30,109 bases of DNA. It comes from JAAFJT01 sp043772905 (GTDB lineage Bacteria > Bacteroidota > Bacteroidia > Chitinophagales > Saprospiraceae). Numbering within the stretch: position 1 is the stretch's first letter; every line of letters starts with the position of its first letter. Of this stretch, positions 1 through 8,041 are shown in pieces. The stretch is taken from NCBI GenBank assembly GCA_043772905.1, contig JAYVFS010000230.1, positions 1 to 30,109 on the forward strand, written 5' to 3'. Position numbers and translations under genes: made by a program. The notes under the pieces were generated by a model. It searched no databases and was not told the DNA's origin. It saw only the letters and a program-made list of their open reading frames with translations.

Positions 1-2640
1 TTCAATGTCTTGAATCCGATGGGCTACGATTCTTTCGGTTTGCCTGCTGAACAATACGCGATTCAGACGGGGACGCACCCTGCTTTGACGACAGTGAAAA
101 ATATTGATACTTATCGCAGTCAGTTGGACAAAATCGGTTTTTCTTTCGATTGGACTCGTGAAGTGCGGACTTCTGACCCTGCTTATTATAAATGGACGCA
201 GTGGATTTTCATGCAACTGTTCAATCATTATTACGATAAAGATGCGGATAAAGCATTGAAAATCAGGGGTTTGGCAGCACGTTTTTCTATTGAAGGCAAT
301 ACAAAAGTCAACGCCGTTTGCGACGAAGACACCCCCTCAGTATCAGCAGCCGATTGGAACGCGATGAGCGAAAAGGAACAGCAATTGTTTTTGTTGCATT
401 ATCGTTTGACGATGCCCGAAGAGGCTTTTGTCAATTGGTGTCCGCAAATGGGTTCTGTTTTGTCGAATGACGAAGTGAAAGAAGGTGTTTCGGAGCGTGG
501 CGGCTATCCTGTTGAACGCAAATTGATGAAACAATGGGCGATGCGGATTACATCTTATGCAGACCGTTTGATTGAAGGTTTGAACGATTTAGATTGGACA
601 GAATCTTTGAAAGAGCAGCAACGCAACTGGATTGGACGCTCGCAAGGGGCTTCTGTGAAGTTCCCTTTGCCCCCCCCCGCCCCCGAAGGGGGAGCTACGC
701 AAACGTCCCCTACAGAGGCTCCCCCTTCGGGGGCGGGGGGGATCGAAGTTTTTACAACCCGCGTGGACACTATATATGGTGTCACTTTCATGGTGCTTGC
801 GCCTGAACACGAGTTGGTGGCTTCGATTACAACGCCTGAACAGCAAGCAGAAATTGAGAACTATAAACGCTGGACATCTTCACGTTCAGAAGTTGACCGT
901 TTGTCAGAAGGTAAAAAAGTGACAGGTGCATTTACGGGTTCATATTGTGTTAATCCATTTAACAACGAAAAAGTACCGATTTATATAGCAGATTATGTGT
1001 TAGCAGGATATGGGACAGGCGCAGTGATGGCAGTGCCTTCAGGCGACCAACGCGACTGGAATTTTGCAAAACACTTTAATTTGCCGATTGTGCCGATTCT
1101 CGATGCACAAAAAAATGTTGAAATCGAAGCAGACAATACCAAAGATGGGCAGTATATCAATTCGGGCATCATCAACGGCATGACTTATAAAGAGGGGACC
1201 CAAACGTTGGTTGCTTCGCTTGAAGAACGTGGTTTGGGCAAGGGCAAAATACAATATCGCTTGCGCAATGCAGTTTTCAGCCGTCAACGCTATTGGGGCG
1301 AACCTGTGCCTGTGTATTGGAAAGAAGGCGTACCGTATTTGATTGAAGAATCGGAATTGCCTTTGGAATTGCCTTCGATTGATGAATATTTGCCAACAGC
1401 AACAGGCGAACCGCCGTTAGGACGTGCAAAAGATTGGCGTTATTATCCAAAAAATGAGGAAAATACTGAGGGGTATGAATATGAACTTTCAACGATGCCA
1501 GGTTGGGCAGGTTCGAGTTGGTATTTTTATCGCTACATGGATCCTTCAAATGACGCTGAATTTGCCTCAAAAGAAGCGGTCAACTATTGGAAACAAGTGG
1601 ATTTGTACGGTGGTGGAACAGAACATGCCGTAGGACATTTGTTGTACTCTCGTTTTTGGAATATGTTTTTGTACGATTTGGGTGTTGTACCTGAAAAAGA
1701 ATACGCAAAAAAGTTGTTGAATCAAGGGATGATTCAAGGTCGTTCTTTGTATTTGAAACTGAAAACAGGTCGTCGTTTATTTGTTAATGTCAATTTGGCA
1801 GATGAAAAAGACCGTTTGTATCGTGATGTTTATTTAGACATGGTTGAAAACGACAACCGTTTTGAAAATATCAATGATGCTATCGAAAATGGCGATATTG
1901 AATGGTTGAAAGACGAAAACGGCAGAGAATATGCGCCTTTGACACCTGAAATTGAGAAAATGTCAAAACGCACATTGAACGTTGTCAATCCTGATGATAT
2001 GGTTGACAAATATGGCGCAGACTGCTTCCGTATGTACGAAATGTTTTTAGGACCGATTACGGACGCAAAGCCGTGGTCAACAGGTGGCATCACAGGCGTT
2101 TCTGGCTTTTTGCGCAAGTTTTGGAGTTTGTTTTATGACCAAAATGGCAAATTTTTAGTCACTGACGGCGAGCCAACAAAGGACGAATTGAAGATTTTGC
2201 ACACAGCAATAAAGAAAGTGAACGACGACATTGAGCGTTTTGGCTTCAATACCTGCGTCTCTGCCTTCATGGTTTGTGTCAATGAATTGAAATCAGTAAA
2301 ATGTTCTAAACGATTGATTTTGAATGAATTGACGGTTCTCCTTGCGCCCTTTGCACCTTTCATCGCAGAAGAAGCATGGGAACAATTGGGCAACACCCCC
2401 TCAGTATTAGACGCTTCTTATCCTGTTGCAAATGACAATTATTTGGTTTCAGACGAAATTCTTTACCCCATTTCTATCAACGGCAAAAAACGCGGCGAAA
2501 TCACCTTTCCCGCAGGGACAAATGCTAAAGAAATAGAAGCAACCGTTGTGGAATTGGAAGTTGTTCAAAAATGGGTCAATGGCGGTGGCATCAAAAAAGT
2601 GATTGTTGTGCCAGGTCGGATGATTAATGTTGTGATTTAA
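1..2640 (+). CDS. leuS: Leucyl-tRNA synthetase, 5' end outside window
   Basis: Class I aminoacyl-tRNA synthetase that charges tRNA-Leu with leucine in the cytosol. The reading frame is open from base 1, so the N-terminus with the HIGH signature is missing. The visible start reads FNVLNPMGYDSFGLPAEQYA, the conserved block just after HIGH. The CP1 editing domain follows (VFTTRVDTIYGVTFMVLAPEH, then GDQRDWNFA), then the WYFYRYMDP catalytic block, KMSKR at 1957-1971 (the usual form is KMSKS) and the anticodon-binding helical domain with a short C-terminal domain. A GC-rich inverted repeat at 672-741 adds about 24 residues rich in Pro, Gly and Ala at the start of the CP1 domain, where other LeuRS proteins have a short turn. 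Three copies of the dispersed CCCCTCAGTA motif lie inside the gene. A terminator follows 26 bases after the stop. Identity is secure. Confidence 0.97.
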   Translation, partial: FNVLNPMGYDSFGLPAEQYAIQTGTHPALTTVKNIDTYRSQLDKIGFSFDWTREVRTSDPAYYKWTQWIFMQLFNHYYDKDADKALKIRGLAARFSIEGNTKVNAVCDEDTPSVSAADWNAMSEKEQQLFLLHYRLTMPEEAFVNWCPQMGSVLSNDEVKEGVSERGGYPVERKLMKQWAMRITSYADRLIEGLNDLDWTESLKEQQRNWIGRSQGASVKFPLPPPAPEGGATQTSPTEAPPSGAGGIEVFTTRVDTIYGVTFMVLAPEHELVASITTPEQQAEIENYKRWTSSRSEVDRLSEGKKVTGAFTGSYCVNPFNNEKVPIYIADYVLAGYGTGAVMAVPSGDQRDWNFAKHFNLPIVPILDAQKNVEIEADNTKDGQYINSGIINGMTYKEGTQTLVASLEERGLGKGKIQYRLRNAVFSRQRYWGEPVPVYWKEGVPYLIEESELPLELPSIDEYLPTATGEPPLGRAKDWRYYPKNEENTEGYEYELSTMPGWAGSSWYFYRYMDPSNDAEFASKEAVNYWKQVDLYGGGTEHAVGHLLYSRFWNMFLYDLGVVPEKEYAKKLLNQGMIQGRSLYLKLKTGRRLFVNVNLADEKDRLYRDVYLDMVENDNRFENINDAIENGDIEWLKDENGREYAPLTPEIEKMSKRTLNVVNPDDMVDKYGADCFRMYEMFLGPITDAKPWSTGGITGVSGFLRKFWSLFYDQNGKFLVTDGEPTKDELKILHTAIKKVNDDIERFGFNTCVSAFMVCVNELKSVKCSKRLILNELTVLLAPFAPFIAEEAWEQLGNTPSVLDASYPVANDNYLVSDEILYPISINGKKRGEITFPAGTNAKEIEATVVELEVVQKWVNGGGIKKVIVVPGRMINVVI
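672..741. repeat. GC-rich palindromic element inside leuS
   Basis: Two 24-base arms (672-695 and 718-741) are perfect reverse complements around a 22-base loop. Each arm holds its own small palindrome of the form CCCCCGAAGGGGG, so the element could fold into a clover-like structure. It is read in frame as a Pro/Gly/Ala-rich insert (PPAPEGG ... APPSGAGG) in the editing domain of LeuRS. This resembles the protein-coding palindromic elements described in Rickettsia and looks like a copy of an interspersed palindrome rather than native gene sequence. Confidence 0.85.
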
Positions 2641-2665
2641 TATATTCACTTTTTGAGATAAAACG

Positions 2666-2700
2666 ACCCCTCAGTATCGGCTTGATATTGAGGGGTTTTG
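2666..2700 (+). terminator. leuS terminator built from an inverted motif pair
   Basis: Arms 2666-2678 and 2684-2696 pair at 12 of 13 positions around a 5-base loop, and a TTTT run follows. The left arm is a perfect copy of the dispersed ACCCCTCAGTAT motif and the right arm is a near-perfect inverted copy with one change. It sits 26 bases after the leuS stop. Confidence 0.85.
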
Positions 2701-2778
2701 TTGTATGTCAAAATAAAAATGAAAACTCCGTTTTGGATTTTTGGTTAAAAACAAATAATTTTGACAAAAAATAAGAAA

Positions 2779-3018
2779 ATGGGTCAAGACATATTAAGTT
2801 TAGAGCAAATCAAAGCCTTATTTCCCAACGAATGGGTTTTATTAGGCAATCCCAAATATCACGGTGTAAAAATTTTGAAAGGTATTGTGATTTTACATCA
2901 CAAAGACAAACGTAAACTCGCCTACGAAGCACGCGATAAAAACCAGTGGCAACAAACTTACGAGAGTGCCACAAGTATTTATACAGGAGAATTTCCTAAA
3001 AACAGACGCTTTTGGTAA
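2779..3018 (+). CDS. Small protein of unknown function next to retropepsin remnant
   Basis: A 79-residue protein if it starts at the ATG at 2779; an in-frame TTG at 2761 would add six residues (TKNKK...). I do not recognise a domain. It is basic and soluble-looking with no signal peptide or membrane segment; the visible core is LFPNEWVLLGNPKYHGVKILKGIVILHHKDKR, here described by its pattern of alternating hydrophobic residues around two lysine-rich turns, which suggests a small beta fold. Its TAA stop overlaps the ATG of the following retropepsin-like gene (TAATG at 3016-3020), so the two were probably translated together. With the partner broken, this gene may be on its way to decay, though its own frame is intact. 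Confidence 0.6.
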   Translation: MGQDILSLEQIKALFPNEWVLLGNPKYHGVKILKGIVILHHKDKRKLAYEARDKNQWQQTYESATSIYTGEFPKNRRFW

Positions 3019-3275
3019 TGAACAAAACAACATTTCTACGAGAAAACTCAGATAGCCTTATTATTGTTAAAGCCAAAATTGGTATTCAAAATGTCCATTT
3101 GGCAGTTGATACAGGTGCATCTCATACCGTTCTTGACCTTTCAACGCTTATCATTTTGGGCTATTTTCCCGAAAATGCTGTTGGTTCAGCTACTTTTGAA
3201 ACTGGTCGCGGTAACATCCAACCTTTTTTGTCATTGCCGTAAACCAAAGAACGTTTTTCACTTGGTGATGCCTAA
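3018..3275 (+). pseudogene. Retropepsin-like aspartic protease, frameshifted remnant
   Basis: The first 74 residues match the start of a pepsin-like aspartic protease of the bacterial retropepsin type: a short N-terminus, VHLAVDTGASHTVLDL with the catalytic DTGA motif, then a FETGRGNIQPF strand. The frame breaks at a run of six T at 3223-3228. Adding one T gives PFFVIAVN, which continues the expected strand, and a second one-base loss would be needed to reach KERFSLGDA and the stop at 3273-3275. The family is normally about 130-150 residues, so the C-terminal half is missing and another gene remnant begins on the opposite strand at the same point. This is a decayed gene unless the T run is a sequencing error, and even then the end is truncated. 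Confidence 0.65.
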
Positions 3276-3451
3276 CCTGCATACGCTTCAAGTGTATCAA
3301 TGACTTCAATTACTTGACCTTTTTTAAGCGGGGCAAGTTCCTCAAAACTCGGGTTTTTAACCAAATTGGGAAATTGAGCCGACGTTTGACCCCTCAGTAT
3401 AAAGGGAGAAAAAAGCATAAAAATGATTAACGAAAGCGATGGATGAGGCAT
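3272..3451 (-). pseudogene. N-terminal remnant of a secreted protein
   Basis: Fifty-nine residues from an ATG at 3449-3451 (a TTG at 3457 is also possible). It begins with a signal peptide (SLSLIIFMLFSPFILRGQTSAQ) followed by FPNLVKNPSFEELAPLKKGQ, the NLVxNPSFE block that opens many secreted or OmpA-linked Bacteroidota proteins of several hundred residues. It then stops at the exact place where the retropepsin remnant ends on the other strand, which suggests a deletion that joined two broken genes. The dispersed CCCCTCAGTAT motif at 3389-3400 encodes the ILRG residues next to the likely signal peptide cleavage region. Confidence 0.55.
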
Positions 3452-3567
3452 TTTCAAAAAGGTTTTAGGTGAAATAAGACATTAACGATGTATTGTGGTA
3501 TTGATTTTACGTTTTTAAAAATTAACAGAACCCCTCTGTTTCCTTGAAATTCACTAATTTTACCCCC

Positions 3568-5076
3568 ATGAAAGTCACTACCAAACCATACCAAACCAAC
3601 GCACAGGCAGCCGTTCTTGAAGAATATTTTGCCCACTTCCGCGAAAATATTGTCGGACAGCACCAGTATTTCCATTCTCCAACAGGTAAAAAACGCATTA
3701 TTTATGCCGATTGGACAGCAAGTGGGCGGCTTTATCGCCCAATTGAGGACAAATTATTGAACGATTTTGGTCCTTTTGTTGCCAATACACACACCGAAAC
3801 CTCCGTAACAGGAACGGCAATGACGCTCGCTTATCACAAAGCACGTCAAATTATCAAGCAGCATGTGCACGCTGGCGCAACGGATTGTATCATCAGCTAT
3901 GGCTCTGGTATGACGGGTGTTATCAACAAATTTCAACGCATTTTGGGCTTAAAAATACCTGAAAAACTGCGGAGTAGCTTTTCTATCAATGCAGAAGACC
4001 GTCCCATTGTGTTTGTTACGCACATGGAACACCATTCCAATCAAACGTCTTGGCTCGAAACGATATGTGATGTTGAGGTCATTGCACCTAATACTGAGGG
4101 ATTAGTTGACTTAGAAAATTTGGCGTTTTTGTTAGAAAAATATCAAAATCGCTTGATAAAAGTGGCTGCTGTTACCGCTTGCTCGAATGTAACAGGCATA
4201 CAAACACCTTATCACGACATTGCGACGATGATGCACCGCGCGGGCGGATTGTGTTTTGTAGATTTTGCATGTTCTGCGCCTTATGTGGCGATAGATATGC
4301 CCCCCCCTCAGTATCCCGACGGTTTTTTAGATGCGATTTACTTTTCGCCGCATAAATTTCTCGGTGGTCCTGGCACAGCGGGTATCCTTATTTTCAATGC
4401 GGCTTTGTACAACAATCGAGTGCCTGACAATCCTGGTGGTGGCACTGTGAAATGGACCAATCCGTGGGCAGCACATGAATTTATAGACAATATTGAAGAC
4501 CGTGAAGATGGTGGTACGCCGCCTTTTTTACAAACCATAAAAACGGCTTTATGCGTCCGTTTGAAAGAAGAAATGGGCGTTGAGAATATGATGAAACGTG
4601 AGGAGCATCTTATTGCTTTGATTTTCAATAAATTAAAAAACACAAAAGGATTACACGTTTTAGCAGATGCACACCCACATCGTCTCGGAGTCGTGTCTTT
4701 TTATGTTGAAAATTTACACTATAATTTAGGGGTTAAATTATTGAATGACAAATTTGGGGTGCAAGTACGTGGCGGTTGTTCTTGTGCAGGCACTTATGGA
4801 CATTATTTGTTAGAAGTCAATCAAGACGTTTCAGATATTTTGACACAACAAATTACAAACGGTGATTTGTCCAATAAACCCGGTTGGATTCGCATGAGTA
4901 TTCACCCGACTATGACGGATGCAGATGTATTGGAAATCTGTGATGCGATTATTGAACTTGCTGAAAACCATACCCTTTGGCGAGATGAATATGATTATGA
5001 CCCACGTACCAATGAGTTTACTTGTCGTCAATTTGAGGATAAAACGGCGGATATTGTGGCGGGTTGGTTTGAATAA
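3568..5076 (+). CDS. Class V aminotransferase, cysteine desulfurase-like
   Basis: A PLP enzyme of fold type I, about 502 residues. The N-terminal part reads IYADWTASGRLYRPIED and ANTHTETSVTG, matching the substrate and cofactor region of class V aminotransferases such as SufS/Csd. The cofactor lysine is in YFSPHKFLGGPGT at 4339-4377, preceded by the VDFACSAP strand with its conserved Asp. RGGCSCAGTYGHYLL near the C-terminus contains the Cys region used by cysteine desulfurases, and a WIRMSIHPTMTDADV block closes the fold. It probably acts on cysteine or a related amino acid, but the family contains many unassigned members and there is no suf gene beside it. An upstream in-frame TTG at 3544 is less likely than the ATG chosen. 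The run of eight C at 4300-4307 belongs to a dispersed motif copy and is read as PPPQY in a variable turn. Confidence 0.85.
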   Translation: MKVTTKPYQTNAQAAVLEEYFAHFRENIVGQHQYFHSPTGKKRIIYADWTASGRLYRPIEDKLLNDFGPFVANTHTETSVTGTAMTLAYHKARQIIKQHVHAGATDCIISYGSGMTGVINKFQRILGLKIPEKLRSSFSINAEDRPIVFVTHMEHHSNQTSWLETICDVEVIAPNTEGLVDLENLAFLLEKYQNRLIKVAAVTACSNVTGIQTPYHDIATMMHRAGGLCFVDFACSAPYVAIDMPPPQYPDGFLDAIYFSPHKFLGGPGTAGILIFNAALYNNRVPDNPGGGTVKWTNPWAAHEFIDNIEDREDGGTPPFLQTIKTALCVRLKEEMGVENMMKREEHLIALIFNKLKNTKGLHVLADAHPHRLGVVSFYVENLHYNLGVKLLNDKFGVQVRGGCSCAGTYGHYLLEVNQDVSDILTQQITNGDLSNKPGWIRMSIHPTMTDADVLEICDAIIELAENHTLWRDEYDYDPRTNEFTCRQFEDKTADIVAGWFE

Positions 5077-5106
5077 GATTTTATTTTTATTTATAAAAAA
5101 TACAAA

Positions 5107-5565
5107 ATGGCTTTACCAAACATCTTTACAAAAGAAGTCTCAGCGGATTTTATCCAAAGAATCAATAACCTAAACGCTCAAACGCAACCGAAATGGGGCA
5201 GTATGAGTGTTGCTCAAATGTTGGCGCACTGTTGCGTGACTTATGAGATGATTTATGAAAATAAACACCCGAAACCCAATGTATTGATGCGGTTGATGCT
5301 CAAGGCATTTGTGAAAAACACCGTTGTCAACGAAACGGCTTATAAACACAATAGTCGGACAGCACCTCAATTTGTTATCAAAGATGAGAAGGATTTTGAG
5401 GTCGAAAAAGCTCGGTTGATTCAATATATTCAAAAAACACAAGAGCAAGGTGAAAATGCATTTGATAACAAAGAATCTCACTCTTTTGGGAAGTTGACTA
5501 AAACGGAATGGAATAATATGTTTTATAAGCATTTAAACCATCATTTGTCGCAATTTGAGGTGTAA
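5107..5565 (+). CDS. DUF1569 (DinB-like) protein
   Basis: A 152-residue cytosolic protein. The pattern WGSMSVAQMLAHC near residue 35 and HSFGKLTKTEWNNMFYKHLNHHL at the end is the signature of DUF1569, a branch of the DinB/YfiT four-helix bundle superfamily. The spaced histidines (AHC, HSF, KHL, NHH) are at the positions where DinB-like proteins bind a metal ion. Members are often thought to be metal-dependent thiol transferases or stress proteins, but the substrate is unknown. It starts 30 bases after the aminotransferase stop, so the two may be co-transcribed. A strong hairpin follows directly. Confidence 0.82.
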   Translation: MALPNIFTKEVSADFIQRINNLNAQTQPKWGSMSVAQMLAHCCVTYEMIYENKHPKPNVLMRLMLKAFVKNTVVNETAYKHNSRTAPQFVIKDEKDFEVEKARLIQYIQKTQEQGENAFDNKESHSFGKLTKTEWNNMFYKHLNHHLSQFEV

Positions 5566-5575
5566 ACAAGGAAAA

Positions 5576-5610
5576 TATGTGTCGGATACATCAAAAGTAT
5601 CCGACACATA
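5576..5610. terminator. Hairpin between convergent genes
   Basis: Perfect 14-base arms (5576-5589 and 5597-5610) around a 7-base loop, stem TATGTGTCGGATAC. It lies between the DUF1569 gene (+) and the transporter remnant (-) and could stop transcription from both sides, although a clear T run is missing. Confidence 0.65.
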
Positions 5611-5622
5611 ACATCATCAGAA

Positions 5623-6976
5623 CTATGCCTCTTCATACTTCCTAAAAACCAAAAACCCCGCCGTACAAAACACCAAAGCGGCCACAATCGTCAACCGTAC
5701 CCCCGTTGGATTCTCTACACTTTTACCATAAACTAACAGCGAAGGGAAAATGAGATTTGCTAATGAAATACCGACTTTCATCATAAAAGCCGCTACACCG
5801 TAAAACATACCCGCTTGATTCTGCCCTGTTATTTTCTCGTTTTGATGCACCACATCTGCGACAATTGTATTGGGCAAAATGCCAAATGCGGCTAATGGGA
5901 AAGCAGCTAAAACGGTTACTAACCAGAACCGAATTGTCCCTGAAATGGCAATAAAAGGATAGCAAAAATGAGAATAAAGGTCAAAAAAGCAGCTAAAATG
6001 ACTTTTTTCTTAGAAAAACCATTTTCCAATTTACTCATAAAAGGATAAAAAAGAAAGCTCGTGAAAAAACTACCTATCCCAAAAATAGTCGCACTGGATT
6101 TGTCTAAACCCAATAACAAAGTGACATAAAAAATAATACCCGCCTGAATGAATGTCAATGCCAACCAATATAAAGGTAGGAAAATGCAAAATACCGAAAA
6201 GGTTGATTTTGAAAAACGGATTTGATAGAAGTTAAAAAATCACCGTGCGATTCGCCTTGCAAAGCGTATTTTTTTTCATTTAAAAAGAATACGGGTATCA
6301 ATAAAAAGACGGCAGAAATGATGGCAAAAATGCCCACTGTTTTTTGGAACGCCCATACTGAGGGGTCTCCTTTTGACTCAAAAAAGCTCTGTAAAGCGGG
6401 TGTTGTGTTGCCAATTAAGAAGCCTAAAGCCCATGTTATGGAAATAATCGTTGATATTTTCAAGCGGTCTTCAGCGACATGACCCAATTCTGAAATCAAG
6501 GCAGCATATGGAATCATATACATGGCTAAACTGATATAAAAAACAAAAACGGAGGTCGTCAACCACACAGCATTTGCCGAAGTGCCCCCCTCAGTAATCG
6601 GATGAATCATGAGGTAGGAACAAGCAGCCAACGGCAAGGCAGCGATAGCCATAAACGTCTTACGTTTGCCGAAATTGGACTGCAATTTGTCAGACCAATT
6701 GGCAACTAAAGGGTCAATAAAAGCATCGAAAAGTCTGCCACTGAAACCGATGAGACCCAGCAATGTTAAGCCAAAAACAGACATTGCGGGTAGGAAATTG
6801 GGAAAAACAGCGTGTGAAGTGGCATCTTCGGGCGGCATATAAAAATAACTCAACAATGAACCGACACCGTAGGTGGCAAGTGACCAGCCGAGTTGACCAC
6901 AAGCATAAATCCAAATAACAGAAAGTGTTGGACGTTGTGGCGTAGTTAAGTTTAATCGCGTATTGGTTAAAGACAT
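5623..6976 (-). pseudogene. GPH-type MFS transporter with two frameshifts
   Basis: Three consecutive frames on the - strand add up to one 12-helix transporter of about 450 residues of the glycoside-pentoside-hexuronide (MelB-like) family of sodium-coupled sugar symporters. Segment 1 (6976 to about 6160) carries the family motif DAFIDPLVANWSD and FGKRKTF. Segment 2 (about 6160 to 5925) continues as WLALTFIQAGIIFYV, and segment 3 (about 5925 to 5623) as RFWLVTVLAAFPLAAFG and ends KYEEA. Both breaks are explained by the loss of one base each: the first right after NQPFRYFAFSYLY, the second after LLLPFQGQF. The remaining sequence is well conserved with no internal stops, so either the gene broke very recently or these are assembly errors. 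Two dispersed motif copies (6355 and 6585) lie in it. Confidence 0.8.
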
Positions 6977-7048
6977 AAAATGGGCTATTACATGTTTTTC
7001 GTCATAAAATCTTGTTTTAAAATGAGTTATGTAGTTCCCTTTTGTTTA

Positions 7049-7819
7049 TTATTTTCTCTCAATAACGTCCATAACCAAATGCAACAAATCATTTGGGCGG
7101 TTTGTAATCCCAAAGGCATAAGGCGGTGTCCCTCTCGCTTCGTCATATTTTGTGATATAAAAAATGGTCGGAATCCGAATGCCTTTTTGTATCTGATTGT
7201 TAAAAAACTCGATGCCGCCTTTGGGATTGTCTTGTTGCCAAATGTCTGAAATGATAAAATCATAAGACGTATTATCTATCAATTTTTCTGCTCGTTCGGG
7301 TGTCTCTGCACGGTCAAGTTTGATGCCTAATGCCAAAATAAGGCGCAATTCACTTAATTCACAATCGGGCGTATCGTCGAACCATAAAGCGTGAATATCG
7401 TGTTTTATGTCTTTTATATAAGCCATGCGGCGAAAAAGAGCCTCTTTTTGAGTATCCGTTACAGGCAACATTTTACGAGAAACGGACTCTTCGAACGCAA
7501 TTTCGTCCTTAGTATCACGCGCGAGAGAGTCGTTGACATCGTTGATAAAAGGATTAAACTTCGCTTCATTTTGAAGCATTTCGTCTAAAATTTCAAGCGT
7601 TCCGTTTGTTATGCGGCTAAATTCGAGAGTTTCATCTGAAATTGTGATAATGCCTTTGCGTTTATCGCTATTGAGTTTGCTAAAACGACCCCTCAGTATG
7701 ACCGCATCATTTTTGAGTTCGGACTCTGCCACAGAGAGTAAATTATACATCGTCGCTAAGGCTTTGTCCATTTCGTTGGTGGCAACGAGTTCTGTTATAT
7801 TTTGAGCAAATTGTTTCAT
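7049..7819 (-). CDS. EAD11 domain fused to a receiver-like domain
   Basis: A 256-residue cytosolic protein. Residues 1-85 (TELVATNEMDKALATMYNLL, then NDAVILRGRFSKLNSDKRKG and SRITNGTLEIL) match what I know of effector-associated domain 11, a death-domain-like adaptor module found in bacterial conflict and cell-suicide systems. After a linker comes a receiver-type domain: HALWFDD with acidic Asp148/Asp149, YDFIISDIW with the phospho-acceptor Asp192, FYITKYD with Thr223 and Lys224, and a closing AFGITNRPNDLLHLV. All phospho-receiver key residues are kept. In such systems an EAD on one protein pairs with the same EAD on an effector such as a protease, nuclease or NTPase; no such partner is in this window. 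A TAnnTTTG promoter element lies about 105 bases upstream. The domain call rests on pattern memory and the function is inferred. Confidence 0.72.
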   Translation of the reverse strand: MKQFAQNITELVATNEMDKALATMYNLLSVAESELKNDAVILRGRFSKLNSDKRKGIITISDETLEFSRITNGTLEILDEMLQNEAKFNPFINDVNDSLARDTKDEIAFEESVSRKMLPVTDTQKEALFRRMAYIKDIKHDIHALWFDDTPDCELSELRLILALGIKLDRAETPERAEKLIDNTSYDFIISDIWQQDNPKGGIEFFNNQIQKGIRIPTIFYITKYDEARGTPPYAFGITNRPNDLLHLVMDVIERK

Positions 7820-7924
7820 TTAAAAACCAAGGCGTTTCAATGATAAAAAGAAAATCGTTTTTTCGATAAATCGCAAATAGCTGACAATCAGATTTTTACA
7901 AGCACTTTTTTTTATTATTTGAAA

Positions 7925-7932
7925 CAAAAGTA
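7925..7932 (-). promoter_or_regulatory. Bacteroidota -7 promoter element
   Basis: Read on the - strand this is TACTTTTG, a perfect match to the phylum-specific TAnnTTTG element. It points to the EAD11-receiver gene that starts at 7819. I see no good TTTG element 19-21 bases further upstream, so it is a partial match. Confidence 0.45.
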
Positions 7933-8041
7933 AAAAAATATCTTTTCTATTTATAGAAACTTGACTAAATTTCCGAAATATGGACACCCCTCAGTATTTT
8001 AACACGTTTTGACTAATCAAATTTAAAAACTAAAAAGAAAA

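Noticed and set aside
3531..3542. ACCCCTCTGTTT before the aminotransferase gene as a motif copy
   Set aside because: CTGTT instead of CAGTA: two differences in the core.
3568..5076. Naming the aminotransferase sufS or csd
   Set aside because: The family is wide, the protein is longer than SufS and no iron-sulfur assembly gene is adjacent, so a symbol is not justified.
5623..6976. Programmed frameshifting in the transporter gene
   Set aside because: Two breaks are needed, neither has a slippery heptamer followed by a clear stem, and transporters of this family are not known to be made this way. Decay or sequence error is simpler.
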